Position numbers and translations under genes: made by a program. A stretch of DNA of 62,364 bases. It comes from Aminobacter sp. J41. GTDB taxonomy: Bacteria > Pseudomonadota > Alphaproteobacteria > Rhizobiales > Rhizobiaceae. Positions 50,068-59,662 of the stretch are shown in pieces (positions within the stretch are counted from its first letter, which is position 1; each line of letters opens with the position of its first letter). Location: the NCBI RefSeq assembly GCF_000526635.1, contig NZ_JAGL01000023.1, positions 1 through 62,364 on the forward strand. Direction: 5' to 3'. Under the pieces are notes generated by a model that ran no database searches, was not told the DNA's origin, and was given only the letters and a program-made list of their open reading frames with translations.

Positions 50068-51822
50068 TCAGACAGCGGCGCGCTCCTTAACCTTGGTTGC
50101 TGCGGCGGGTACGGCTACCGGAGCAGACGGGTGGAGGATCGCGGCAAGGACCTCTTCCTTCGGTCCGAAGGCCGTCATCCTGCCATTCTGCACCACGGCG
50201 ACCGTATCGACGGCCGCGAGCGCGCTCGGACGATGCGCGATGACGACAACGATGCCGCCACGGCGCTTCACGTTTTCGATCGCCGCAGTCAGAGCCGCCT
50301 CGCCTTCCGCGTCGAGATTGGAGTTGGGCTCATCAAGCACGACCAGGAACGGATCGCCGTAGAGCGCCCGGGCGAGCCCGATGCGCTGGCGCTGGCCGCC
50401 GGAAAGCGATGCGCCCTGCGGGCCGAGCTCGGTCTTGTAGCCATCAGGCATGCGCACGATCATCGGGTGGACCCCGGCCGCCATGGCAGCACTGACAACC
50501 GCGCGCGGATCCGGCGCTTCCTCGAGCCGTGCGATGTTGTCCTCGATGGTACCGTCGAGCAGCGCGACTTCCTGCGGCAGGAAGCCAATATAGGAGCCGA
50601 GCTTTGCATCAGCATACTGGCTGAGCTCCGCGTCATCGAGGCGGACGCTACCGCGCAGGGTCGGCCAGATGCCGCTGAGCGCGCGGGCGAGCGTCGTCTT
50701 GCCGCCGCCGCTGGAACCGATGACGCCAAGAGCCTCGCCCGCCTTCAGCTCGAAGGTCACGTCGCTCAGGAGCACACGGCCGGAACCGGGGGCAGCGACG
50801 GTGATACCCTCGACCTTCAGCGAACGCTGCGGCGCGGGCAATTCAAGCGGCTCGGTGATCGAGGCAAGCGCCCCGACGGTTTCCTTGAGCCGCCCATAGG
50901 CAGCGCGGGCTGCAACAACACCCTTCCAGTTGCCGATCGCCAGATCGATCGGCGCGAGTGCGCGTGCAGAGGCGACCGAGGCGGCGATGATGGCACCGGG
51001 CGACATTTCGCCCTGGATGGTCAGATACGCGCCAAGCCCCAGCACCGCCGACTGCAGGATCATGCGCAGCACGCGGGAGATGGCGCCGAACGTGCCGGTA
51101 ACATCGTTGGCCCGCGTCTGCAGCATGAGATGTTCCTCATTGGCACGGTTGAAGCGGGCCACGGCACGTGCGGCAAAGCCCATTGCTTTGATGACCTCGG
51201 CGTTGCGGGCATTGGAGTCGGCGATCGCGTTGCGCGTCACCACCGCATGATGCGTTGCGCTGGTGAGGTTGCGCGTCATCAGCTCGGTGATGATGGTGAG
51301 CAGCGTCAGCACCACCGCCCCGCCAACCGCCAGTGCGCCCAGCAGCGGATGCAGGATGTAGACGAAGGCAATGAACAGCGGCATCCACGGCAGGTCGAAC
51401 AGGGCAACAGGCCCCTGCCCGCCAAGGAACCCACGGACGGTATCGACATCGCGGCCGCGCTCGAGCGCCTCGGCGGTCGAGAAGCCGAAGCGGGGCATGT
51501 CGACAGCGACCTGATGCGCCAGCGGCGCCACCTTGCGGTCGAGGCGAGCGCCGACGCGCACCAGGATCTGCGAGCGCAGGATGTCAAACAGGCCTTGGAA
51601 GAAATAGAGCCCCACCGCAAGCAGCGAGATCGCCAGCAGCGTGGGGATGCTCGCGCTGGTAAGAGCGCGATCGTAGATCTGGAGCATGTAGAAGGCGCCG
51701 GTCAGCGCCAGGATGTTGATGATCCCCGACATGAGGAACAGAAAGACGGCGACGGAGCGGAAGCCTTTCGTCAGCTTTTCCGCGCTTCTGTTGGTCGAAG
51801 ACTTCTTGTCTCGTTGACGCAT
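50068..51822 (-). CDS. Type I secretion system ATPase/permease, PrtD-like
   Basis: A 584-residue ABC exporter. The start at 51822 has GGGAGGGG just upstream. Residues ~20-300 form six transmembrane helices. The ATPase domain carries Walker A GSSGGGKTT, signature SLSGGQRQRIGLARAL, Walker B FLVVLDEPNSNLD and the H-loop VVVIAHRPSAL. It lacks a C39 peptidase or C39-like domain, as in PrtD/HasD/AprD systems that export RTX proteins with C-terminal signals. It sits 65 bases after the RTX peroxidase and 14 before the anchored RTX gene, so its cargo is almost certainly one or both of them. Confidence 0.9.
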   Translation of the reverse strand: MRQRDKKSSTNRSAEKLTKGFRSVAVFLFLMSGIINILALTGAFYMLQIYDRALTSASIPTLLAISLLAVGLYFFQGLFDILRSQILVRVGARLDRKVAPLAHQVAVDMPRFGFSTAEALERGRDVDTVRGFLGGQGPVALFDLPWMPLFIAFVYILHPLLGALAVGGAVVLTLLTIITELMTRNLTSATHHAVVTRNAIADSNARNAEVIKAMGFAARAVARFNRANEEHLMLQTRANDVTGTFGAISRVLRMILQSAVLGLGAYLTIQGEMSPGAIIAASVASARALAPIDLAIGNWKGVVAARAAYGRLKETVGALASITEPLELPAPQRSLKVEGITVAAPGSGRVLLSDVTFELKAGEALGVIGSSGGGKTTLARALSGIWPTLRGSVRLDDAELSQYADAKLGSYIGFLPQEVALLDGTIEDNIARLEEAPDPRAVVSAAMAAGVHPMIVRMPDGYKTELGPQGASLSGGQRQRIGLARALYGDPFLVVLDEPNSNLDAEGEAALTAAIENVKRRGGIVVVIAHRPSALAAVDTVAVVQNGRMTAFGPKEEVLAAILHPSAPVAVPAAATKVKERAAV

Positions 51823-51887
51823 GACACCCCTCCCAGGGCAACAGTGGGAATGCCGGGAGCGCAGGTGCGCCCCCGGCATTCAGCTCG

Positions 51888-54800
51888 TCAAAGATTGAAA
51901 TCGCTCGCCGTGAGGTCGTGCGAACCCTTGATCGAGAACTTGAAGTCGGCCTGGTTGCCGCCGGAGGTGTTACCCTGCACGACGGTGTAGTCGACGCCGT
52001 CCCGGTTCTCATGGGTGATGAGCAGCTCCCCGGCCGCGCCGGTGAAGGCCCCCGAAACCAGAGTGAAGGACTGGTTACCGCTCAGGCCCTGGTTGGCGTC
52101 AATGCCGCTGAGGTCGATCCTGTCGCCCGGCTGGAAGCCCATGATCGTATCCCCGTTGGCAGCAGCAGCCGACACGAAGCGGAAGGTGTCGTTGCCGAGC
52201 CCACCATCCATTACGTTGATCGCCTCACTCGCGACGATGGTGTCATTGCCGGAGCCGGTGGTGATGTTCTCGATGCGCCAGAGAAGGTCGGTGCCGGTCT
52301 CAGCACTGCTGACCACGCCCATGGAGCCCGAACTGCCGAGATCAGCGGTAACGTTCGACTGAACCGAAGCCATGTTCAGCGTATCGCTGCCCTCGTCGCC
52401 GAAGTAGAGATCATCACCATCGCCGGCGCTGGCGACAAAGGTGTCGTTTCCTGCTCCGCCGACGACGGTGTCGCGTCCTGCTCCGCCGTCGAGAATGTCG
52501 TCACCGCCTTCGCCGAGAATGGTGTCGTCACCGGCACCGCCGAACACCATATCTGCACCGCCACCAGCAACGAGCACGTCATTGCCGTCGAAACCAGAGA
52601 TGATGTCCCGGCCACTTGTGCCTGTAAGCGTGTCTTCTCCGGCACCACCGATTTTGACGCTCTCTGTTTCGTCGCCAGCCGGTGCTTCTTCAGCCGGAGG
52701 CGTCTCCTCGGCCGGAGCATTGCCGGTGTCGGTCGGAGTCTCCTCCTGAACCGGCGGCTGTTGGGTCTGGCCCGTGTCACCGTCTTGGGTCTCGCCGCTC
52801 TGCTCTCCACCGCCGGGCGTTTCATCCTGCGGAGCTCCAGTCTGCTCACCCGGCTCTTCCGTCTCCTCGCCGATGACTTCTTCCCCATCGACAGCGTTCG
52901 GGGCGAGGCCTGGCTGCGGGACGGCGTAGCTGCCCTCGCCATCGTCCAGGAGGATCTGCGGCGAGGCGGTCAGGCTGGTGAACGTGACCGAGAAGTTCTC
53001 GCCGATCAGGGTCACCGTGCCATCGAGATTTCGCACGAGGTCGAAGTCATCGAGCGTCGTGCCTGCAGGCAGCACGATCGCGTCCTGCGGCCGCAAGGCA
53101 CCTATGATAGTGTCGACGCCGCCGCCGGGCCGGAAGAGGATGCGGTGCGCCGATGCCAGGCCCGAAATGTCGACCACGTCGTTGCCGGTCGAGCCGTTGA
53201 CCGTGATCGTGTTGAACCGCAGGTTGGTTTCCTCGCCCTGCTCGTTGAAATCGCCGACGAATTCGAATCGGTCGCCCGCAGAGGTGCCCGACCCGGAGGC
53301 CGGAGCGCCGTTGATGACGATCTCCTCGATCTCCGACAGCTCGGCGATCACTTGCGGCGCACTCTCGACGCCGTTGGTCACGAGGAAGCGCAGCACCACG
53401 ATTTCCGTGGCCGCACCCCGCAGGACAATATCCGGGAAGTCGGTCGTGGCATCTTCGGTCGGATAGAAGCGGAAGATCTCGTAGGAGTCGTCACCGGTAA
53501 TGACGAACGTGTCACCTGCAATGCCTTCCGAACCGCCGTCGACCACATCCCAGCCACCATTTGGCGCCTGCCAGTGGATGACGTCGTCGCCGGACCCACC
53601 GAAGATCTCGTCGTCGCCAGCGCCGCCGTCGATGATGTCATTCCCTGCGAGGCCATTGATCGTGTCGTTGCCGGCACCACCGAGGATCGTGTCGCTCGCC
53701 GAGGTTCCGTTGAGCGTATCGTCGCCCGGAGTGCCGCTGATCGGGCCATTGATGGGGTCCGCATCCTGGCCCTCAAGAATGAAGTCAGCCCAAGTGATCG
53801 CGTTGTTGCCGACGCCGGTAACGCCGTTGAGCGTGATCGTGCCGCCACCCGCGATCGTAACGGTAGTGTTGGTACCGTCAGCCGTGATCGTGACCATTTC
53901 CTCGAAGTTGGCATCGGTGATGCCGAGACCGCGCAGGTCGATCTTGTCCTGACCGCCGCCGGTCGGATTGGCGTCGAAGCTGGCCACGGTGTCATTGCCG
54001 AAGTCCAGAGTGTCGTAAACGATCGTATTGAAGCCATTGCCGACATTGATGGTGTCGTTGCCGGCACCACCGCGGATGATGTCGTCTCCATCCTGACCGT
54101 TCAGCGTATCGTCGCCGTCGCCGCCGTCGAGATAGTCGTTGCCATTGCCGGCGGTCAGCGTGTCGTTGCCGGCACCACCAACGAGGTAATCGTCGCCCTC
54201 GCCGCCGAGGAGGGTGTCGTTGCCCTCACCGCCGTCGAGATAGTCGTCGCCCTCGAGGCCTTCGAGGCGGTCATTGCCGGCCTCGCCGTAAAGGCTGTCG
54301 CCGTTAACCCCGCCAATGATGATGTTGTCGAGCTCGTTGCCAGCGCCGGTAAAGTCACCGCTTCCGGTATAGGTCAGGCGTTCGACATTGGCGTCGAGGG
54401 TGTAGCTGTCGATACTGGCCTCAATTGTATCGGTGCCACCGCCTCCGAATTCAACAACGGTGTCGCCGTAGCCGTCGACGATGTAGGTGTCGTTGCCTGA
54501 TCCGCCGACCAAGAGGTCCGCACCGGCGCCGCCATTCAGCTTGTCCGCGCCGTTGTTGCCGAACAGCATGTCATCGCCCGTGTCGCCCAGCAGCGTCGTT
54601 GCACCGGCTCCCTGAGCGTCGGCAAGGATGGTACTGACTCCCGCTTCGGCGCGAAGGGTCAATACACCTGCTTCGTCGGCTGAAATGGCGGTGCTGAGGG
54701 CAAAGTCGCCGCGGAACACCTCGTCGCCTTCGTCATCGGCCAGGCGCAGCTGATAGCCCATGAAGTCGCCGCCATCGAAGCTGATCGTCTCGACGGAAGT

Positions 54801-57800
54801 GCCATTGAAGTGACCGACCACGCGGATTTCGTTGCCGTTGACGCTGATGACGAGATCACCGTTATTGGCGCGAGCGAAGTTGAGGGCCGCCAAGCTCTGA
54901 CCATCGGTGGAAACGGCGATCCTGTCATTCCCGCTCGAGTCCTCGATGCGGTCGTTGCCGTCGGTGAGACCGAAGACATAGATGTCGTCGCCGGCGCCAC
55001 CGCGGAGGGTGTCGTTATCGGCGCCACCGATGAGAACGTCGTTACCCGTACCGCCGTTGAGGATGTCAATCCCCTCGAAGCCCATGAGGACGTCGTGGAT
55101 CATGGGGTTGCCGTGCTGGTCAACCAACCCGGCCTGGTCGCCGTTCAGTGTCTCATTGGCCGAGCTGCCGTTGATGACGTTCATCGTCATGTCGGTGAAC
55201 TCCAGCCGTTCGATGTTGCGAACCGTGTCGCGGCCATCAAGCACCGGACGCTCGGTGACACCTTCAATGTTGTCAGTCAGCGGATCGGTCTCGTCGCTGG
55301 CAGGCGGCGCGTGCTCGACATAGAGGCTGCCGTCCTTGTTCACGCCGAACGCATAATTGACGCGGACGTCGGTGTAGACGGAAGTATCGATGTCGCCCGT
55401 CTGGTTGCCGTCGACAATCTCGCGGACGATGGTCAGCTGAGCCGGATTGAAGACGCCGTCCAGCATGAGCATGTGAAGCGCCTTCCCCTCGAACTGGGCG
55501 ACCGCACTCTCGACCAGCACGCCATTGACCATATCTTCCTCGCGGAAGATCTGCTTGGTCATGCCATCGGCGGTGTAGATGCCGTCGTCCGTCGTGATGC
55601 GGATGCGGACGTTCAGCCACTTGTCGCCATCGATGATGTCATTGCCGGCGAGACCCTTGATGCGATCGCTGCCGCCACCACCAAGGATCATGTCCGACGC
55701 GTCGGCGGTTTCGAACAGCACCATTTCGGCGACGCCGTCGCGTCCGACCTCTTCATAGGCCGTCAGGTGACCGACCAGCTTGTCAAGACCGTCGATGAGT
55801 TCGACGTTCCGCTCGAGCAGCGCGTTTGAGTAGGCATAGAGAGGCTGACCCGGCGCCGGGATCGCAGCGGTACCGGTTGCCTCGACGCGGGTGTTCACCG
55901 GCACCACGCGGCCAGTAAGCGTGTCGTCATGCTTCCAGCCTGACAGGCCCTCCACCAGGTCGAAGCGGTCGCGCAGGATGAAGGCTTCCTGATTTGCGAA
56001 GATCGGAATGCCGAGATCCGAATTCGCCGGGTTCGGGTCGTCCTTGTGGATGCCCCAGTCGAAGCCGGCCATGCCGTTGCTGCGCTGAATGCCGGTGCCC
56101 TGGAACATGATGTCGTCGCCAGCCTCGGCGTCGTAGTCGGTGTCGCCACTCTGGCCGTTGAGGACGTCATTGCCCTTGATGGACGAGTTGAAGAAGAGTT
56201 CCGAGTTCTCGCCCGCGAGAGTATCGAAGCGGTCGCCGCCCTCGATCCAGTCATCGCCGGCCTCCCCCAGCAGGAAGTCCATGCCGTCCCCGCCCATGAT
56301 GAAGTCGTCGTCGATGCCGCCCCAGACCTGCTTGCCGTCGGGACCAGCGATCAGGAAGTCCTTGCCCTGGTTGCCAAACAGGAGAGCAAGGCCGCTGCCA
56401 CCGTGGATGACATCGTTGCCTTCCTCGCCATGGAGGAAGTCGGTCATGCCGATGTCCGTACCGGCATTGGTGATGATGTCGTCACCCTCGCCGCCATGCA
56501 CGTGATCGACACCGTAGCCCGCCCCGAGACGGTCGTTGCCCTTGCCGCCCCAGATGGTATCGTCGCCTTCGCCGGCGATGATATGGTCGTCGCCGTCGGT
56601 GCCCTGGATGACGACATGCTCCTCGCCGTTGTAGCGGAGGTAATTGCGGCCCTGCTCGTCCGTGCCACGCTCTACCATCGGCACGAGCGCCTGCCAGAAG
56701 ATGTTCTCGTGCTCGGGATCTTCCAGTCCTGTCATCGCCAGCTGGCGGGCGTGATCGACGTAGAGCACGCGATCCGGCGTCGCGAAGATGTCACCCGGAA
56801 TGGCCGTGCCGTCCTCACCAAGATCAGTGTTCCGGAGGATCATCTTGGCGAGCGAGTTGCCTTCGAGCTCGGAGATGAGGTTGAGGCCCTGGACGCGCGA
56901 CAGGTAGTAGAACCGGTCGGCATCCTGCAGCCGCTCAAGCTGCATCTCGAAGATGAAGGAGAAGGTGGAGCCCAGCATGCCGCCGAAATCCATCTTCTTT
57001 TCGGCTAGGCCGCCGACCCAGAGATCGACCTTGTTGAGGCCGCCGAGGTTTTCGGCGTATTCACCGGTACCGTTGAGGAAGGCGTTCCGGTCGTCTGCAG
57101 AAGGCGGCGCGATAGTGCGGAACGAGACGCTCGAGCTGTCCCACACCTGCTCTGACGTACCGAACACGATCGCCATCGCCGCCGCACGCTTGCCCTCGAC
57201 AGTCGTCTCGGCCTGGATCAGTTCGTGCGTGCCGTAGGCAGCGATGAAGTTGACGATCGATGCCGGGTTCTTGAGATTGAGCGCGAAATCGATCCAGTTC
57301 TTGTACGGCTCTAGCTGGCTGTCGCCGAAGGCCATCTCCTGGAACTTCGCACGCGCCTCGTTCAGCGTCGGCATGCCGGTGTCACGGCCGCGGGCGATAT
57401 TGATAGCCGCCAGATCGAGCGGAATGCCCAGCAGCTGGTTGCGTAGCGTGTTGGTGACGAACTCGTCGATCTCGTTGCCGAGCTGACCGCTCATGCCGCG
57501 GACGATGGCTCCGGCGGCCTCGTCGTGGGAGAGAGTCCCGTTGTTGTCGTAGGCGATCGGGTTGAGGAACGCCTCGAACAGGGTCATGTCGTCCCGCGCA
57601 CCGTCGCTATAGACCCGCTCGATGTTCTCGTTCAGCATCGAGTGACCGAAGCGGTACACGACGTTGGCGAACTCGGCGAATATCGCTGGATCGAGGTCCG
57701 GATCCGGCTCGAACAGGAACGCGTCGACGTCCGGCTGCATCTTGCGCGCGAATTCCTCGAAGACGAGGTGCTGATACTCCATCTCCGTGACGAAGCGCGC

Positions 57801-59384
57801 TGCCTGGAACAGGCGCGAGCCGTCCCAGACGAGGCCGCTGGTGTCGGACGGGATTTCGGTGACCTTCACAAGTAGCCACTCGTTGAGGAAGTCGACGTCG
57901 CCCGATTCGAGTGCCACTCGCTTGGTCTCGTCCACCATGCGATTGTGCTCGCTGTGGAACACATGGTGGATCATCGTCAGGCCGATATTCTCGTTGCCGC
58001 GGCCGTCACCGGTCACGAAGTGGGCATCAAGAAGCTCGTCGTCATAGGCGGTCTTGTTGCCACGATTGTCGGTACCGATGAGGCTACCCGCCTCGTCGTC
58101 ATCGTCAGCCTGGACGACGACCGGCTGGCCGTTGACGTAGTAGACCGTCCCCGGCACAGCATTGTGCGCGATGTCATCGATGAAGGCGTGGCCGGTGCGG
58201 AATGCGCCGACCGCGGTGGGGCTGACCGGATTGTCCGGATTGCCTTCGACAAGTTCATCGTCAGCCGTTCCGAAGATGCCGTCCTCGCCGAATCCGACCA
58301 CGAGCTGCGGATAGCCGCTCGGGCCGGGGATGAAGTTGCCATATTCGTCGGCGGCGATCAGCGGAACGTTGTGCACGTCTTCATCCGACAGCTCAATGCC
58401 CAGGAGCGTTCTTGCCTGCTCCTTCACATCCGCCCAGGTCGCCATTCCCTTGTGCTCGTGACCCAGCAGGTAACCGGTGTTGGCCGGCTTTCCATCCGGT
58501 CCTCCCACATACTCGCGCATGAAGACCTGCTTCGATGCGTGCGAACTGTAGGTCTGGTTCTGGTCGACCCAGGGCGTCGTGGTGTTGCGCGCATCTTCGC
58601 CCGTGCTGGCGCGCGTCATCACCATGAAGTTCGTCTGCGGACTGTTCGGGTTGTAGAGCGGGTCATCCGGCGAGAGCGGGATGTAGACCGTGCCATTGCC
58701 ACCCTTGGCGACCAGGTCGAGGCCGTGGTCGAAGAACTGGCCGAACAGCGTAAACATCGAGTTGTAGGATGCCGAATCGCCGATATCCGGCGCAACGTTC
58801 GGCAACAGGATGGTAGGGCCATCCATCTCGATGCCGTACTTTTCCAACGCAGCATCAAGGAGCGCCTTCTGGCTGGCGTAGCTCTGCGAGTTCTCGTCGA
58901 GGTCCTTGATAACCTGCCAGAGCTGGCAGATCTCCTGCACTGCGGCCGTCTGTGCCGCGCCAGTTACACCCGCATGCTCCAGCGCCGCGATGAGGGCGGC
59001 CGGATTGTTGAGTGTCTGGTCAACGATCAGATTCGAGATCAGGCGCGGCTCTGCGTCAGCGACATCTCCCGAGACGCCGTAGTCGTTGTTCGAGGTATAG
59101 GTGAAGCTGCCTGAGCCCTGCCTGAACGACTGATCCGTCAGATACTTGAACTCGTAGTCGGCTGCGCCCCACTCGGTGCGTCCGGGCAGCAGGTTGTTGT
59201 AGCTGCCGTCGACCGTACGCAGACCGTAAGGCTGCAGGTGCGCCTGCGGAGACGCTGGCGAATTCGGGTCAGTGCCTCCAGCTTCCGCGACCAGCTTGTT
59301 CAGGTCCTCGCCCGCAGCATGCCGTTCTGCAATCTTGATTTGCTTCAGAATGAATTCGAGATCGTGCTTTACGATATTAACCAT
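51888..59384 (-). CDS. Giant RTX animal-type heme peroxidase (peroxicin/MopA-like)
   Basis: A 2,498-residue protein; the start at 59384 has GGGAGG eight bases upstream. Residues ~200-900 are an animal heme peroxidase domain. The distal D219-H220 lies in FGQFFDHGLDL, the catalytic R462 and E465 in GDGRGNENIGL, the proximal H581 in VYRFGHSML, and N662 in AINIARGRD. These align with Asp94/His95, Arg239/Glu242, His336 and Asn421 of myeloperoxidase. The Asp after the distal His (calcium ligand D96) is Gly here. From ~923 on come several RTX blocks with intervening beta-rich segments, a Pro/Glu/Thr linker (~2160-2245) and a last RTX block. The hydrophobic end DLTASDFNL is a typical type I secretion signal. 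Known: peroxicins include the Mn(II)-oxidising MopA proteins. The activity here is inferred. Confidence 0.9.
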   Translation of the reverse strand: MVNIVKHDLEFILKQIKIAERHAAGEDLNKLVAEAGGTDPNSPASPQAHLQPYGLRTVDGSYNNLLPGRTEWGAADYEFKYLTDQSFRQGSGSFTYTSNNDYGVSGDVADAEPRLISNLIVDQTLNNPAALIAALEHAGVTGAAQTAAVQEICQLWQVIKDLDENSQSYASQKALLDAALEKYGIEMDGPTILLPNVAPDIGDSASYNSMFTLFGQFFDHGLDLVAKGGNGTVYIPLSPDDPLYNPNSPQTNFMVMTRASTGEDARNTTTPWVDQNQTYSSHASKQVFMREYVGGPDGKPANTGYLLGHEHKGMATWADVKEQARTLLGIELSDEDVHNVPLIAADEYGNFIPGPSGYPQLVVGFGEDGIFGTADDELVEGNPDNPVSPTAVGAFRTGHAFIDDIAHNAVPGTVYYVNGQPVVVQADDDDEAGSLIGTDNRGNKTAYDDELLDAHFVTGDGRGNENIGLTMIHHVFHSEHNRMVDETKRVALESGDVDFLNEWLLVKVTEIPSDTSGLVWDGSRLFQAARFVTEMEYQHLVFEEFARKMQPDVDAFLFEPDPDLDPAIFAEFANVVYRFGHSMLNENIERVYSDGARDDMTLFEAFLNPIAYDNNGTLSHDEAAGAIVRGMSGQLGNEIDEFVTNTLRNQLLGIPLDLAAINIARGRDTGMPTLNEARAKFQEMAFGDSQLEPYKNWIDFALNLKNPASIVNFIAAYGTHELIQAETTVEGKRAAAMAIVFGTSEQVWDSSSVSFRTIAPPSADDRNAFLNGTGEYAENLGGLNKVDLWVGGLAEKKMDFGGMLGSTFSFIFEMQLERLQDADRFYYLSRVQGLNLISELEGNSLAKMILRNTDLGEDGTAIPGDIFATPDRVLYVDHARQLAMTGLEDPEHENIFWQALVPMVERGTDEQGRNYLRYNGEEHVVIQGTDGDDHIIAGEGDDTIWGGKGNDRLGAGYGVDHVHGGEGDDIITNAGTDIGMTDFLHGEEGNDVIHGGSGLALLFGNQGKDFLIAGPDGKQVWGGIDDDFIMGGDGMDFLLGEAGDDWIEGGDRFDTLAGENSELFFNSSIKGNDVLNGQSGDTDYDAEAGDDIMFQGTGIQRSNGMAGFDWGIHKDDPNPANSDLGIPIFANQEAFILRDRFDLVEGLSGWKHDDTLTGRVVPVNTRVEATGTAAIPAPGQPLYAYSNALLERNVELIDGLDKLVGHLTAYEEVGRDGVAEMVLFETADASDMILGGGGSDRIKGLAGNDIIDGDKWLNVRIRITTDDGIYTADGMTKQIFREEDMVNGVLVESAVAQFEGKALHMLMLDGVFNPAQLTIVREIVDGNQTGDIDTSVYTDVRVNYAFGVNKDGSLYVEHAPPASDETDPLTDNIEGVTERPVLDGRDTVRNIERLEFTDMTMNVINGSSANETLNGDQAGLVDQHGNPMIHDVLMGFEGIDILNGGTGNDVLIGGADNDTLRGGAGDDIYVFGLTDGNDRIEDSSGNDRIAVSTDGQSLAALNFARANNGDLVISVNGNEIRVVGHFNGTSVETISFDGGDFMGYQLRLADDEGDEVFRGDFALSTAISADEAGVLTLRAEAGVSTILADAQGAGATTLLGDTGDDMLFGNNGADKLNGGAGADLLVGGSGNDTYIVDGYGDTVVEFGGGGTDTIEASIDSYTLDANVERLTYTGSGDFTGAGNELDNIIIGGVNGDSLYGEAGNDRLEGLEGDDYLDGGEGNDTLLGGEGDDYLVGGAGNDTLTAGNGNDYLDGGDGDDTLNGQDGDDIIRGGAGNDTINVGNGFNTIVYDTLDFGNDTVASFDANPTGGGQDKIDLRGLGITDANFEEMVTITADGTNTTVTIAGGGTITLNGVTGVGNNAITWADFILEGQDADPINGPISGTPGDDTLNGTSASDTILGGAGNDTINGLAGNDIIDGGAGDDEIFGGSGDDVIHWQAPNGGWDVVDGGSEGIAGDTFVITGDDSYEIFRFYPTEDATTDFPDIVLRGAATEIVVLRFLVTNGVESAPQVIAELSEIEEIVINGAPASGSGTSAGDRFEFVGDFNEQGEETNLRFNTITVNGSTGNDVVDISGLASAHRILFRPGGGVDTIIGALRPQDAIVLPAGTTLDDFDLVRNLDGTVTLIGENFSVTFTSLTASPQILLDDGEGSYAVPQPGLAPNAVDGEEVIGEETEEPGEQTGAPQDETPGGGEQSGETQDGDTGQTQQPPVQEETPTDTGNAPAEETPPAEEAPAGDETESVKIGGAGEDTLTGTSGRDIISGFDGNDVLVAGGGADMVFGGAGDDTILGEGGDDILDGGAGRDTVVGGAGNDTFVASAGDGDDLYFGDEGSDTLNMASVQSNVTADLGSSGSMGVVSSAETGTDLLWRIENITTGSGNDTIVASEAINVMDGGLGNDTFRFVSAAAANGDTIMGFQPGDRIDLSGIDANQGLSGNQSFTLVSGAFTGAAGELLITHENRDGVDYTVVQGNTSGGNQADFKFSIKGSHDLTASDFNL
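52420..56620 (-). repeat. Multiple RTX blocks within the peroxidase gene
   Basis: At least five separated groups of GGxGxDxxx nonapeptide codons, at about 56,200-56,620, 54,950-55,110, 54,030-54,590, 53,560-53,750 and 52,420-52,640 (gene read right to left). Between them are unique segments of 100-400 residues. Boundaries are approximate. Confidence 0.75.
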
Positions 59385-59662
59385 GACTGCCTCCCGTCTT
59401 TTCCAGACAAATGACGCAACCGGCGGCCGCCTTCTGCGATAAGCACGCAATTGCGCATCGGAGACATGATGATCGCGTTATATTGGGTCGGACTACTTCA
59501 GTTGGTCCGACGATTTACTTCCCCGGAAGGGCAACAGGCCCAGATCTGAAGCCCTGGCCGGACCCCGGACTTTAGTCTAGTCACATCATTGGACCATCGG
59601 ACGTACCGCCACTTGCCCGGATCGATAGAGTTGGCTTGGGCAACAATGCGTTCGGGGCAATC
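59385..59662. promoter_or_regulatory. Divergent control region of peroxidase operon and HK2-RR2
   Basis: A 278-base region with no gene. It contains an inverted repeat GTCGGAC (59487-59493) / GTCCGAC (59505-59511) with an 11-base spacer, a CTTCCCCGGAAG palindrome (59518-59529) and ACCCCGGACTTTAGTCTAG (59562-59580), which resembles the motif upstream of RR1. These are the most likely binding sites for the NarL-type regulators. No sigma-70 boxes are strong enough to name. Confidence 0.45.

Noticed and set aside
50131-51990. A 619-codon plus-strand frame
   Set aside because: Antisense to the type I secretion ATPase gene; composition is Arg/Asp/Gln-rich without any domain.
51918-54500. An 860-codon open frame on the plus strand
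   Set aside because: It is antisense to the RTX part of the peroxidase gene. Biased Gly/Asp codons of RTX repeats keep the opposite strand free of stops, and the translation is Val/Ala/Asp-rich with no domain.
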